A DNA stretch of 64,000 nt from Roseateles violae (lineage in GTDB: Bacteria > Pseudomonadota > Gammaproteobacteria > Burkholderiales > Burkholderiaceae_C), in the NCBI RefSeq assembly GCF_030410485.1, contig NZ_JAUHHC010000004.1, positions 248,001 through 312,000 on the forward strand. Direction: 5' to 3'. Each line of letters opens with the position of its first letter. Position 1 is the stretch's first letter. The position numbers and the translations under genes were made by a program. Below the pieces are notes generated by a model. That model was not told the DNA's origin, searched no databases, and was given only the letters and a program-made list of their open reading frames with translations. Below are positions 15,659-27,316 of the stretch, one piece after another.

Positions 15659-17169
15659 ACGCTCCACACCCGATCGACTGGCATGCGCGCGCCGCCGCGC
15701 TGACGCCCGACGGCCGCGCCTTCATCGGCGGCGAGCGCGTCGCCGGCCGCAGCGGCGAGACCTTCGCCAAGCGCTCGCCGGTGGACGGCCGCCTGCTCGG
15801 CGCCATCGTGCGCGGCCAGGCAGCCGATATCGATGCCGCGGTGGCCGCCGCGCGCGCCGCCTTCGACGACGGCCGCTGGTCGCGCCGCTCGCCGGCGCAG
15901 CGCAAGAAGCTGCTGCAGCGCTTTGCCGAGCTGCTGCTGGCCGCGCGCGAGGAACTGGCGCTGCTGGAGACCCTGGACATGGGCAAGCCGATCCAGCATG
16001 CGCTGGCGGTCGACGTGCCGGCCGCCGCGCGCTGCATCGCCTGGTATGCGGAGGCGATCGACAAGCTCTACGACGAGATCGCGCCGACCGGACAGAACGC
16101 GCTGGCCCTGATCCAGCGCGAGGCGATCGGCGTCGTCGGCGTTGTCGTGCCCTGGAACTATCCGATGATCATGGCGGCCTGGAAGTTGGGGCCGGCGCTG
16201 GCGACCGGCAACTCGGTGGTGCTCAAGCCCAGCGAGAAATCGCCGTTGACGGCGCTGCGCCTGGCCGAGATCGCCGTGCAGGCGGGCCTGCCCCCCGGCG
16301 TGTTCAATGTGGTGCCCGGCTTCGGTAACGAGGCCGGCGAGGCGCTGGGCCTGCACCCGGACGTCGATGCGATCGGCTTCACCGGCTCGACCCGCACCGG
16401 GCGGCGCATGCTGGACTATGCCGGCCGCTCCAACCTGAAGCGGGTCTACAACGAGCTGGGCGGCAAGTCGGCCTTCCTGGTCTTCGACGATTTCGACGAT
16501 CTGGCGCGCGCCGCCCGCACCGTCGCCGGCGCGATGTTCTTCAACCAGGGCGAGAGCTGCAACGCGCCCTCGCGGGTGCTGGTGCAGGACAGCATCGCCG
16601 AGCGCTTCGTCGAGCTGGTGGCGGCCGAGGCGCCGAAATACCAGCCCGGCGATCCGCTGGCGGCCGACACGGTGATGGGCGCGATCGTCGACGAGCTGCA
16701 GCTGCACACGGTGCTCGGCTATATCGAGGCCGGCCACAGCGAGGGCGCGCGGGCCGTCGTCGGTGGCCGCCAGACGCGCCAGGACAGCGGCGGCTTCTTC
16801 GTCGAGCCGACGATCTTCGACGGCGTCGACAACCAGATGCGCATCGCCCGCGAGGAGATCTTCGGCCCGGTGATGAGCGTCTTGCGCTTCAAGACCGAGG
16901 CCGAGGCCGTCGCGCTGGCCAACGATTCGTCCTACGGCCTGCAGGCCAGCGTCTGGAGCAGCCATATCGACCGCGCCCACCGCGTCGCCCGCGCCTTGAA
17001 GGCCGGCACGGTGCACGTCAACCAGTACGACGAGGACGACATCACCGTGCCCTTCGGCGGCTACAAGCAGAGCGGCAACGGCCGCGACAAGTCGCTGCAC
17101 GCCTTCGACAAGTACACCGAGCTGAAGACGACCTGGCTGCGGATCAACCACAGCCCCAGCTTTGACTAG
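15655..17169 (+). CDS. puuC: gamma-glutamyl-gamma-aminobutyraldehyde / aminoaldehyde dehydrogenase
   Basis: 504 aa NAD(P)-dependent aldehyde dehydrogenase. The catalytic cysteine is C302 in NQGESCNAP, with E267 in YNELGGK, VVPWNYP (about 165) and FTGSTRTG (about 242) for cofactor binding. Length and context fit PuuC, which oxidises gamma-glutamyl-gamma-aminobutyraldehyde, or a related dehydrogenase for the aminoaldehyde made by SpuC. The start codon lies inside the stop of the STAND gene (ATGA, 15655-15658) and no separate ribosome-binding site stands out. Translation therefore probably depends on the upstream gene. It converges with the D-aminoacylase gene, overlapping its stop by 4 bp. Confidence 0.92.
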   Translation: MNAPHPIDWHARAAALTPDGRAFIGGERVAGRSGETFAKRSPVDGRLLGAIVRGQAADIDAAVAAARAAFDDGRWSRRSPAQRKKLLQRFAELLLAAREELALLETLDMGKPIQHALAVDVPAAARCIAWYAEAIDKLYDEIAPTGQNALALIQREAIGVVGVVVPWNYPMIMAAWKLGPALATGNSVVLKPSEKSPLTALRLAEIAVQAGLPPGVFNVVPGFGNEAGEALGLHPDVDAIGFTGSTRTGRRMLDYAGRSNLKRVYNELGGKSAFLVFDDFDDLARAARTVAGAMFFNQGESCNAPSRVLVQDSIAERFVELVAAEAPKYQPGDPLAADTVMGAIVDELQLHTVLGYIEAGHSEGARAVVGGRQTRQDSGGFFVEPTIFDGVDNQMRIAREEIFGPVMSVLRFKTEAEAVALANDSSYGLQASVWSSHIDRAHRVARALKAGTVHVNQYDEDDITVPFGGYKQSGNGRDKSLHAFDKYTELKTTWLRINHSPSFD

Positions 17170-18812
17170 CTCTTTTGTTCGCTGCTGCTGCTGCCGCTGC
17201 GCAAGGCCTTGCCGGCTCGCGCGCCCAGGTGCCGGCCGTTCTCGACCGTCAGCACGCCGTTGACGATGACGGCGTCGAAGCCCGCCGACATCTGGTGCGG
17301 GTTCTCGAAGGTGGCGCGGTCGCGCACCGTCTGCTCGTCGAAGACGACGATGTCGGCCGCGTAGCCGACGCGCAGCAGGCCGCGGTCCTGCAGGCGGAAG
17401 CGCTGCGCGGCCAGCGAGCTCATGCGGCGCACCGCCTCCTCCAGCCGCATCACCCGCTCCTCGCGCACATATTTGCCAAGCACGCGCGCATTCGTGCCGT
17501 AGCTGCGCGGATGCGGCATGCCGGCGCCGCTCTGCACGCCGCCGTCGGCGCCGACCATGCTGAAGGGGTAGGCCATGATGCGGCGCACGTCCTCCTCGCT
17601 CATGCCGTGGAAGGTCATCTGCGCGCCGCCGGCGGCGAGCAGCTCCAGCATGGTCTCGACCTCGGCCTGCATGGTCGCCGGCCGGCCGCGCTGGCGGTTG
17701 ATCTCGCTGATATTGCGGCCGTTCAGGGCCGGCTCGGCCGCGTGGCGGGCGACGACCGCATAGGAGAAGTCCGTCCGCTTGTGGCGCTGCGCGCCCTGCA
17801 CGATCTCGGCATTGATGCGGGCGCGCGTCGGCGCATCGGCCAGACGGGCCGCGATGGCCTCGCGACCGCCCTCGACCGCCCAGTCGGGCAGCATCACCTG
17901 CAGCGAGGTGCTGCTGGCGGCATAGGGGTACTGGTCGATGGTCACGTCCAGCCCCTGCTCGCGCGCCTGCTCGATCAGCACCAGCGTCTCGCGCGAGCGG
18001 CCCCAGTTGGCCGGCGCGCTGACCTTGAAATGCGAGATCTGCACCGGCAGCTGCGCCTGCCGGCCGACGTCCAGCGCTTCCTGGATCGCCTCGACCACCT
18101 TGGCCGCCTCGTCGCGGATGTGCGAGGCGTAAAGCCCCTGCTGGCGCGCCGCCGCGCGGGCCAGGCCGACGACCTCGGGCGTGTCGCTGTAGAGGCCGGG
18201 CAGATAGATCAGGCCGGTCGAGAAGCCGACCGCGCCCTCGCCCATCGCCTGCTCGACCAGGGCCTCCATGCGCTGCTGCTCGGCCGGCGTGGCCTTGCGA
18301 TTGGCCAGGCCCAGCACCTGCTGGCGCACCGTGTTGTGGCCGACCAGCGAAGCGACGTTGATCGAGGCACCGTCGCGCTCGATGCGCTCGAAGAAGCCCT
18401 TGAGTCCGCCTTCGGCCGAGGCGCCGCAGTTGCCGGTGATCACCGTCGTCACGCCGTCCTGGACGAAATTGTCCGCCGTCGGCTTGTCGAACAGATTGCC
18501 TTCCAGATGGCCATGGGTGTCGATGAAACCGGGCGCGACGATATGGTCGCGCGCCTCGATCACCCGCTTCGCCGGCAGCCTCAGCGCCGGCGCAATGGCG
18601 ACGATGCGGCCGGCACGCACGGCGATATCGCCGCGCACCCAGGCATTGCCGCTGCCGTCGACGATGCGGCCACCACGGATCAGCAGGTCGACCGGCTCGT
18701 CAACTTTTGCTGCGGGGGACGGCGCGTGGCCGCAGGCGCTCAAGAGCAGGCCGGCCAGGGCCAGATTCAGGGCTAGTTTCGGGGCCAGTTTCGGGCGGCG
18801 AGGCAGGTGCAT
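17166..18812 (-). CDS. N-acyl-D-amino-acid deacylase (D-aminoacylase) lipoprotein
   Basis: 548 aa from ATG 18812. A signal peptide with lipobox LLLSAC predicts a lipid-anchored envelope protein. Amidohydrolase features: metal-binding DTHGH (about 100), the cysteine in ITGNCGAS, SHIRDEA (about 210), ISHFKVS (about 240) and MVGADGG (about 420). D-aminoacylases release free D-amino acids from N-acyl-D-amino acids with zinc. The frame extends upstream to 19016, but the sequence there lacks family character and would hide the signal peptide. Confidence 0.9.
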   Translation of the reverse strand: MHLPRRPKLAPKLALNLALAGLLLSACGHAPSPAAKVDEPVDLLIRGGRIVDGSGNAWVRGDIAVRAGRIVAIAPALRLPAKRVIEARDHIVAPGFIDTHGHLEGNLFDKPTADNFVQDGVTTVITGNCGASAEGGLKGFFERIERDGASINVASLVGHNTVRQQVLGLANRKATPAEQQRMEALVEQAMGEGAVGFSTGLIYLPGLYSDTPEVVGLARAAARQQGLYASHIRDEAAKVVEAIQEALDVGRQAQLPVQISHFKVSAPANWGRSRETLVLIEQAREQGLDVTIDQYPYAASSTSLQVMLPDWAVEGGREAIAARLADAPTRARINAEIVQGAQRHKRTDFSYAVVARHAAEPALNGRNISEINRQRGRPATMQAEVETMLELLAAGGAQMTFHGMSEEDVRRIMAYPFSMVGADGGVQSGAGMPHPRSYGTNARVLGKYVREERVMRLEEAVRRMSSLAAQRFRLQDRGLLRVGYAADIVVFDEQTVRDRATFENPHQMSAGFDAVIVNGVLTVENGRHLGARAGKALRSGSSSSEQKS

Positions 18813-18904
18813 CGGCCGATTATCGAAAGCAGGCGGTGCGTCGGCAGGCGAGCTTCCCCGCGGTTCGCAGGCCGGCTTGTGCATCGCCCATAACCGCAGG
18901 CAAT

Positions 18905-18925
18905 GCCAGTTGCAGCTGAACTGGC
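18905..18925. other. intergenic inverted repeat GCCAGTT/AACTGGC
   Basis: GCCAGTT (18905-18911), loop of 7 nt, AACTGGC (18919-18925), in the 130-bp gap between the hydrolase pseudogene stop and the D-aminoacylase start. No uridine tail is present, so termination is uncertain. Confidence 0.4.
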
Positions 18926-18942
18926 TGTTCGGCCGCAGGCCG

Positions 18943-20033
18943 CTACCTCGCGGCGGTCTGCGCCAGCAGCTTGGCCAGCTCGTCCTGCCACAGCGAGGCC
19001 AGCGTGTGCGAGCCATGGCCGCGGGTGGCCGGCGACAGCGGCAGCACGATCGCGCGCCCCTTGGCGACCTTCTTGATGCCGTCCTCGAGGATCTGCAGCT
19101 CGGGCGGATTGATCAGGTCGTCGGCCGTGTTCAGCGCCAGCAGCGGTGCCTTGATGCGGGCAAGACCCGGCGCCGGGTCGTAGTCGCGCGAGGACTCGAG
19201 CTGATAGAGGAAGTCGTTCGCGTCCATGCTCTTGTAGGCCGCGGCGACGGCCGCGTCGATCGCCGCGTCGCTGGCGGCCACCGTCGGCATCTGTTGCTGA
19301 CGCAGCGGCGAATTGCTGGACATAAACATCAGCATCTCGCTGGCCGTCGTCAGGCTGGGCGGCTGCTGCTGGTAGTTGCCGCCCTGCCAGGCCGGGTCCT
19401 TGCGGATCGCGTCGATGACGACGCGGCGCCAGATGCGGTTGCGGCCCGAGATCTGCGTGGGCAGGCTGGCCAGCGGGAACAGCGCATCCATGAAGTCAGG
19501 GTAGCGCGCGCCCCACAGCCAGGTCTGCATGCCGCCCATCGAGGTGCCCACACCAGGCGCAGATGGTCGATCTTCAGGCCCTCGCTGAGGAGCAGATGCT
19601 GGGCGCGCACCATGTCCTCGTAGCCATAGCGCGGGAAGCCGGCGCGCAGGCCATCGCTGGGCTTGCTGGAGCCGCCGTGCCCGATCGCATCGGGCAGCAC
19701 GATGTAGTAGCGGCCCGCGTCGAGCACGCCGCCGGCCTTGAACAGCTCGCCCGAGAACTCGGGCCGGATGAATTGCGCGCCGCTGCCGCCGGTGCCGTGC
19801 ATGACCAGCACCGCGTTCGTCACCCGGCCCTGCGCGTCGCGCTGCGGCCTACCGACCGTGCGGTAGTGCAGGCGCAGTTCGGCCAGGGTCTCGCCGCTGT
19901 CGAAGCGGAAGCTGCGGGCGATGTGATCGCCCTCGGCGACCTTGAGCTCGTCGGCGGCGCGGGCCGGCGCCAGCAATGCGAGGCCGAGCAGCAGGCCACC
20001 GAGCAGGCGGGCAAAAAGAGGTGGATGCATCAT
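18943..20033 (-). pseudogene. secreted alpha/beta hydrolase of the homoserine O-acetyltransferase-like (MetX-like) group, frameshifted
   Basis: Two minus-strand frames together make one protein. 20033 down to about 19551 encodes a signal peptide (LLGGLLLGLALLAPARAA) and the N-terminal half with MHGTGGSGAQF. About 19551 down to 18943 encodes the rest, with the nucleophile elbow GTSMGGMQ and the final RGHGSHTLASLWQDELAK carrying the catalytic histidine. The join lies at 19550/19551: the expected GTG CTG GGC is GTG TGG GC, one base short. One base inserted there would restore about 363 residues. It is either a real inactivating deletion or a sequencing error. Substrate unknown; the group includes acyl-homoserine esterase-like enzymes. 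Confidence 0.8.
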
Positions 20034-20053
20034 GGCTGTGGGCGGTTGGGGGT

Positions 20054-21361
20054 TCAGCGCTCGACCTCGGCGGCGGGCGCCGCGACGCGGGTGATCATCA
20101 CCTGGTCGACGCGGTGGCTGTCGACGTCGACGACCTCGAAGCGCCAGCCTTCCCAGATGAGCTGGTCGGTGCGCTTGGGGATGCGGCGCAGCATCACCAT
20201 CAGGAAGCCGGCCAGCGTGTCGTACTGGCCCGGATGCGGCAGCGATTCCAGTTCCAGCGCGCGCTGCACATCGGGGATGGGCGTGATGCCATCGGCCAGG
20301 AAGCTGCCGTCCTCGCGGCGCACGATCTGCTCCTCGTCGTAGGAGGCGACCAGATTGCCCATCACCGTGCTCATCACGTCGTTCAGGGTGATCACCCCGA
20401 CCACCAGGCTGTATTCGTTGACGATGACGGCGAAGTCCTCCAGCGCCTGGCGGAACTGCGCCAGCACCTCGGACAGGGTCAGCCGGTCTGGCACGATCAG
20501 CACCTTCTTGACCAGCCCAGGTGCGCGCAGATCGATGGCCTCGTCGCGCAGCACGCGCTGGAACAGATCGGTCGCGTCCACATAGCCGACGATCGCATCG
20601 ATCTCGTCGCCGTCGCAGACCAGATAGGTCGAGTGCGGCTGCTCGGCGATGCGATTGCGAATCAGCGCATCGTCGTCGCCGAGCGAGAAGAAGACGATGT
20701 GCTCGCGCGTCGTCATCGCGCTCTCGACGCGGCGGGTGTCGAGCTCGAACACGTTCTCGATCAGTTGCTGCTCGGCCACGGCGACGCTGCCGGCCTGCTT
20801 GCCGGCTTCGGCCAGCGCGAGGATGTCGTGATGGGTGATCGTGTTGTCGCGCTCGGCCGGCAGGCCCATCATGCGGATCACGCCCGAGGCCAGGCCGTTG
20901 AAGGCCCAGGCCAGCGGCTTCAGCACAGCGACCAGGCCCAGCATTGGCGAGACCACGGCCATCGCCAGGCGCTCCGGCTCGTTCATCGCCAGCCGCTTCG
21001 GGAACAGATCGGCCAGCACGATGAAGAGACCGGTGATGCAGACGAAGGAGAGGCCGAAACCCAGCGTCTGCGCCCGCTCGGGGCCGGTCACATAGGCGAG
21101 CGCGGCCTCGAAATGCGGGGTCAGCGCGCCCTCGCCGACGATGCCGCCCAGGATGGCGACCGTGTTGACACCGATCTGCACGACGGTGAAGTAATGGCCC
21201 GGCTGCTCCTGCACGGCCAGCACCTTGTCGGCGCGCGCATCGCCCTCGTCGGCCAGTTGGCGCAGCTTGAGCCGGCGCGAGGCGGCCAGCGACAGTTCGG
21301 CCACCGAGAAGAAGGCACTGGCCAGGATCAGCAGGCCAATCAGCAACAGGCTTGTCGTCAT
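20054..21361 (-). CDS. CNNM/CorC-type transmembrane protein with CBS pair (hemolysin family)
   Basis: 435 aa from ATG 21361 (MTTSLLLIGLLILASAFFSVAE). The N-terminal DUF21/CNNM transmembrane domain spans about 1-190, two CBS domains about 205-330 and a C-terminal CorC_HlyC domain about 340-430. These inner-membrane proteins are linked to magnesium or cobalt efflux, and the haemolysin name is historical. The upstream frame extension to 21490 crosses an intergenic hairpin and is rejected. The next gene on the same strand (hydrolase pseudogene) starts 20 bp after the stop. Confidence 0.9.
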   Translation of the reverse strand: MTTSLLLIGLLILASAFFSVAELSLAASRRLKLRQLADEGDARADKVLAVQEQPGHYFTVVQIGVNTVAILGGIVGEGALTPHFEAALAYVTGPERAQTLGFGLSFVCITGLFIVLADLFPKRLAMNEPERLAMAVVSPMLGLVAVLKPLAWAFNGLASGVIRMMGLPAERDNTITHHDILALAEAGKQAGSVAVAEQQLIENVFELDTRRVESAMTTREHIVFFSLGDDDALIRNRIAEQPHSTYLVCDGDEIDAIVGYVDATDLFQRVLRDEAIDLRAPGLVKKVLIVPDRLTLSEVLAQFRQALEDFAVIVNEYSLVVGVITLNDVMSTVMGNLVASYDEEQIVRREDGSFLADGITPIPDVQRALELESLPHPGQYDTLAGFLMVMLRRIPKRTDQLIWEGWRFEVVDVDSHRVDQVMITRVAAPAAEVER

Positions 21362-21405
21362 GCGCGGCAGTGTAGGGCCTGTCAAGGCCACGTAAACGGG
21401 TCGCG

Positions 21406-21444
21406 TTGTGATCGGCAATGCCGCAGCAGCCTTGCCGATCACAA
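21406..21444. repeat. 13-bp perfect inverted repeat, intergenic
   Basis: TTGTGATCGGCAA (21406-21418) and its exact complement TTGCCGATCACAA (21432-21444) are separated by 13 nt. They lie in the 237-bp gap between zipA and the CNNM gene, upstream of the latter. No uridine tail follows. It may be an operator with two half-sites, an mRNA stem or an extragenic palindrome. Confidence 0.75.
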
Positions 21445-21491
21445 CCCTGCGGGAAGGCGCGCCATCACGAGCCACTCGTCGTTGCGACACT

Positions 21492-21513
21492 TGCCCGCAC
21501 GCGAGTGCGGGCA
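21492..21513. repeat. 9-bp hairpin with GCGA tetraloop, intergenic
   Basis: TGCCCGCAC, loop GCGA, GTGCGGGCA. The stem is perfect and the loop is of the stable GNRA type when read on the plus strand. It lies 47 bp from the 13-bp inverted repeat in the same gap. Confidence 0.75.
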
Positions 21514-21598
21514 GCGCGCCGCGCCTAGATTGGCCCGCTATGGCGGCCTTCGCGCCCCATTCCCGCAGCCTTAACAGGCCCTCGCCGCTCTCTCGTTC

Positions 21599-22659
21599 TC
21601 AGCTAAATAGCCGCCGCGCGGCCAGGCTGCCGGCGGCCAGGTCGCGCGCGCTCAGCGCGCGGTAGAGTTGGGCCAGGCTCTGGTCGATCGCCGCGAAGGC
21701 GTGCAGATTGAGGATCTGGCCGCGGTCGTCGCAGATATCGGCCTCGATGTCCCGGGCCAGCGCGCGCGCCGATTCCTGCCAGGCGGCGAAGGGCTCCAGC
21801 GCCTCGGGCGTCTGCGGCACGTCCAGCGCCAGCGAGAGCTCGCGCAAGGACGAAGCCTGCGGGTTCTCGGCCAGCGCCGCCTGCGATTCGAAGCTCAGGC
21901 TCAGGATGGGCGGAGCGCCCTCCTCCGCGGCCGCCAGCACCAGACGGCCCGGCATCGCGCCGGGCACGAAGCCCTGCTTGGCCGCCATCTGCAGCACATA
22001 GCCCAGGGTCCACGCGGCCGCGCGCGGGCGCAGCACCACGGCCAGCTGCGCATCGTGCTCGCTGGCGAACTGGTCCAGCTCGCGCGCACGCGCGACCACG
22101 TCCAGCATGTCGGGGAACTGCGCGAGCGCGCCGACGCCCTCGGCAAAGGCCTGCACCTTCTGCACGAATTCCGAGTACTCGATCTCGTTCAGCGCGCCGC
22201 TGCGGTTGGCCATCTGCACGCCGGCCTGGAACTCGCCATAGCGCTGGCCCGGCACGGGCAGTTCCCAGTCGCCGCTCTCGGCGTTCAAGCCCTCGATATG
22301 GAAGGGCTTGGTGCCGGCGCGCCGGCTCGGCGGCAGCTGCGACAACGCCAGCTCGCCGCTGATCGGCTGGTCGAGATTGATGGTGGCGATCGCGTCGATC
22401 AGCGCATCGATGCGGGCCGAGGGCTTGCGCGGCTGGCGATTGACCACCGGCAGCGTCTCGTCCAGCGCCGGCGCGGTGGCCGTTGCGGCAGGGGCCAGCT
22501 CACCGAGGCCGGGCTCGACGCGCTGTTGAGCGTCGAGCTGCGGCTCGACCGCCTGCGGCAGCGGCTTGCGCGGGCCGGCGCGGCGCGCGGTCCAGGCGCC
22601 GTGCGCAATGACGGCGGCCAGCACCAGGCCGCCGAGGATGGCCAGCATCACTGTGAGCG

Positions 22660-22663
<4 letters not shown>
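21599..22663 (-). CDS. zipA: ZipA-family cell-division protein (FtsZ-binding)
   Basis: 354 aa. An N-terminal membrane anchor (MTLTVMLAILGGLVLAAVIA) is followed by a basic stretch, a low-complexity Pro/Ala/Gln linker (about 30-80) and a C-terminal globular domain (about 190-345) with the layout of the ZipA FtsZ-binding domain. ZipA tethers FtsZ to the inner membrane. Identification rests on this architecture and on the position directly after smc, the usual place in this order. The start overlaps the smc stop by 4 bp. Divergence from the E. coli protein is large. Confidence 0.82.
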
Positions 22664-26175
<3,512 letters not shown>

Positions 26176-26212
26176 GCGCGTTCTTCGTAAGCCGTTGATT
26201 TATCTAGACAAA

Positions 26213-26231
26213 AGCGCCCGAAAAAGGCGCT
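26213..26231 (-). promoter_or_regulatory. terminator-like hairpin in the smc leader
   Basis: Read on the minus strand, AGCGCC, loop TTTTTCG, GGCGCT, then TTTTGTC. It ends about 38 nt before the smc start. It could be an attenuator, or a terminator for transcripts coming leftward across the divergent region. Confidence 0.45.
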
Positions 26232-26316
26232 TCGCAGGGCGCGGATGATACCATCGGGACTTCCCCCATTCTGACGCCCGTCCCGGCCTCGCGGCCGGCC
26301 GCGCCGCACCGAATTC

Positions 26317-26853
26317 ATGGCCACCAAGAACAGCCCCACCGCCTCCTCCAAGACCCGCAAGAGCGCCGCCGCCGCGCCCAAGATGCGCAAGGACACCGAG
26401 GTCGCGCCCAAGATGCGCGACATGCCGCCCAACCCGCCCTCGGCGCCGAGCAAGGAGATCCATGTCTTCCCCAACCCGGCCCCGCAGCGCGACTATGTGA
26501 TCCAGTTCCAGGTGCCCGAGTTCACCTGCCACTGCCCGCTGACCGGCCAGCCCGACTTCGCCCATTTCACGATCGACATGATCGCGGACAAGTATTGCGT
26601 CGAGCTGAAGAGCCTGAAGATGTACTTCTGGAGCTACCGCGACGAGGGCGCCTTCCATGAGAAGGTGACCAACACCATCATGGAAGACATCATCAAGGTC
26701 ACCAACCCGCGCTATATCCGCATCACGGCCAAGTGGTATGTGCGCGGCGGCATCTACACCAATGTGGTGACCGAGCACCGCAAGAAGGGCTGGAAGCCGC
26801 TGCCGGCCGTCGAACTGCCGGCGCATGGCTTCGAGTCGGGCCTGCTGCGCTGA
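26317..26853 (+). CDS. queF: NADPH-dependent 7-cyano-7-deazaguanine (preQ0) reductase
   Basis: 178 aa, unimodular (type I) QueF, which reduces preQ0 to preQ1 for queuosine synthesis. The catalytic cysteine is in FTCHCPLTGQPDF (about 69-81), and the QueF motif is ELKSLKMYFWSYR (about 95). Residues 1-47 form a Lys/Ala/Pro-rich tail absent from typical members; part of it repeats (APKMR twice). The real start could therefore be an internal ATG, for example near 26383 or 26413. No clear ribosome-binding site precedes 26317. Confidence 0.93.
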   Translation: MATKNSPTASSKTRKSAAAAPKMRKDTEVAPKMRDMPPNPPSAPSKEIHVFPNPAPQRDYVIQFQVPEFTCHCPLTGQPDFAHFTIDMIADKYCVELKSLKMYFWSYRDEGAFHEKVTNTIMEDIIKVTNPRYIRITAKWYVRGGIYTNVVTEHRKKGWKPLPAVELPAHGFESGLLR

Positions 26854-26877
26854 GGCGCTGAAACCCTGACATCTATC

Positions 26878-27306
26878 TTGGCCCTTGCCGCCCATCCGGC
26901 CCATCAGTTCGTCGCCGTGGCGGTGCGGCGCAGCCGCATCGACGGCTTCGGCGTGTTCGCCGCCGAAGCGATTGCTGCCGAGGCGGCGATCGGCGACCTG
27001 ACCGGCGAGGCGGTCAGCGTCGCCGAGGGCCGGCGCCGGGTGCAGGGCCGGCGGCGCATCATGCTGGTCGAGCTGTCGGCACGGCGCGCGATCGACGCCA
27101 CGCACTCCAGCGATCCGATGCGCTTCACCAACCATTCCTGCCGGCCGAACGCCCGCATCGCCGTCGAGGCCGGCAGCACGGTGCGCTTCTACGCGCTGCG
27201 CGAGATCGCCGTCGGCGAGGAGATCACCGTCGACTACGGCGCCACCCATCACGAAGGCCAGCTGGCCTGCCGCTGCGGCCAGCCGGGCTGCATCGGCTGG
27301 CTATGA
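26878..27306 (+). CDS. SET-domain protein-lysine N-methyltransferase-like protein
   Basis: 142 aa from TTG 26878; a later GTG near 26917 is possible. A compact SET domain is clear: RRSRIDGFGVFAAEAI (about 15-30), FTNHSCRPNARIA (about 82-95) with the NHS motif that binds S-adenosylmethionine, and GEEITVDYG (about 115). A post-SET cysteine cluster CRCGQPGC sits at the end. SET proteins methylate lysines; the bacterial target is unknown. It lies between queF (24 bp upstream) and dapC (10 bp downstream) on the same strand. Confidence 0.88.
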   Translation: MALAAHPAHQFVAVAVRRSRIDGFGVFAAEAIAAEAAIGDLTGEAVSVAEGRRRVQGRRRIMLVELSARRAIDATHSSDPMRFTNHSCRPNARIAVEAGSTVRFYALREIAVGEEITVDYGATHHEGQLACRCGQPGCIGWL

Positions 27307-27316
27307 TGCCCGCACC

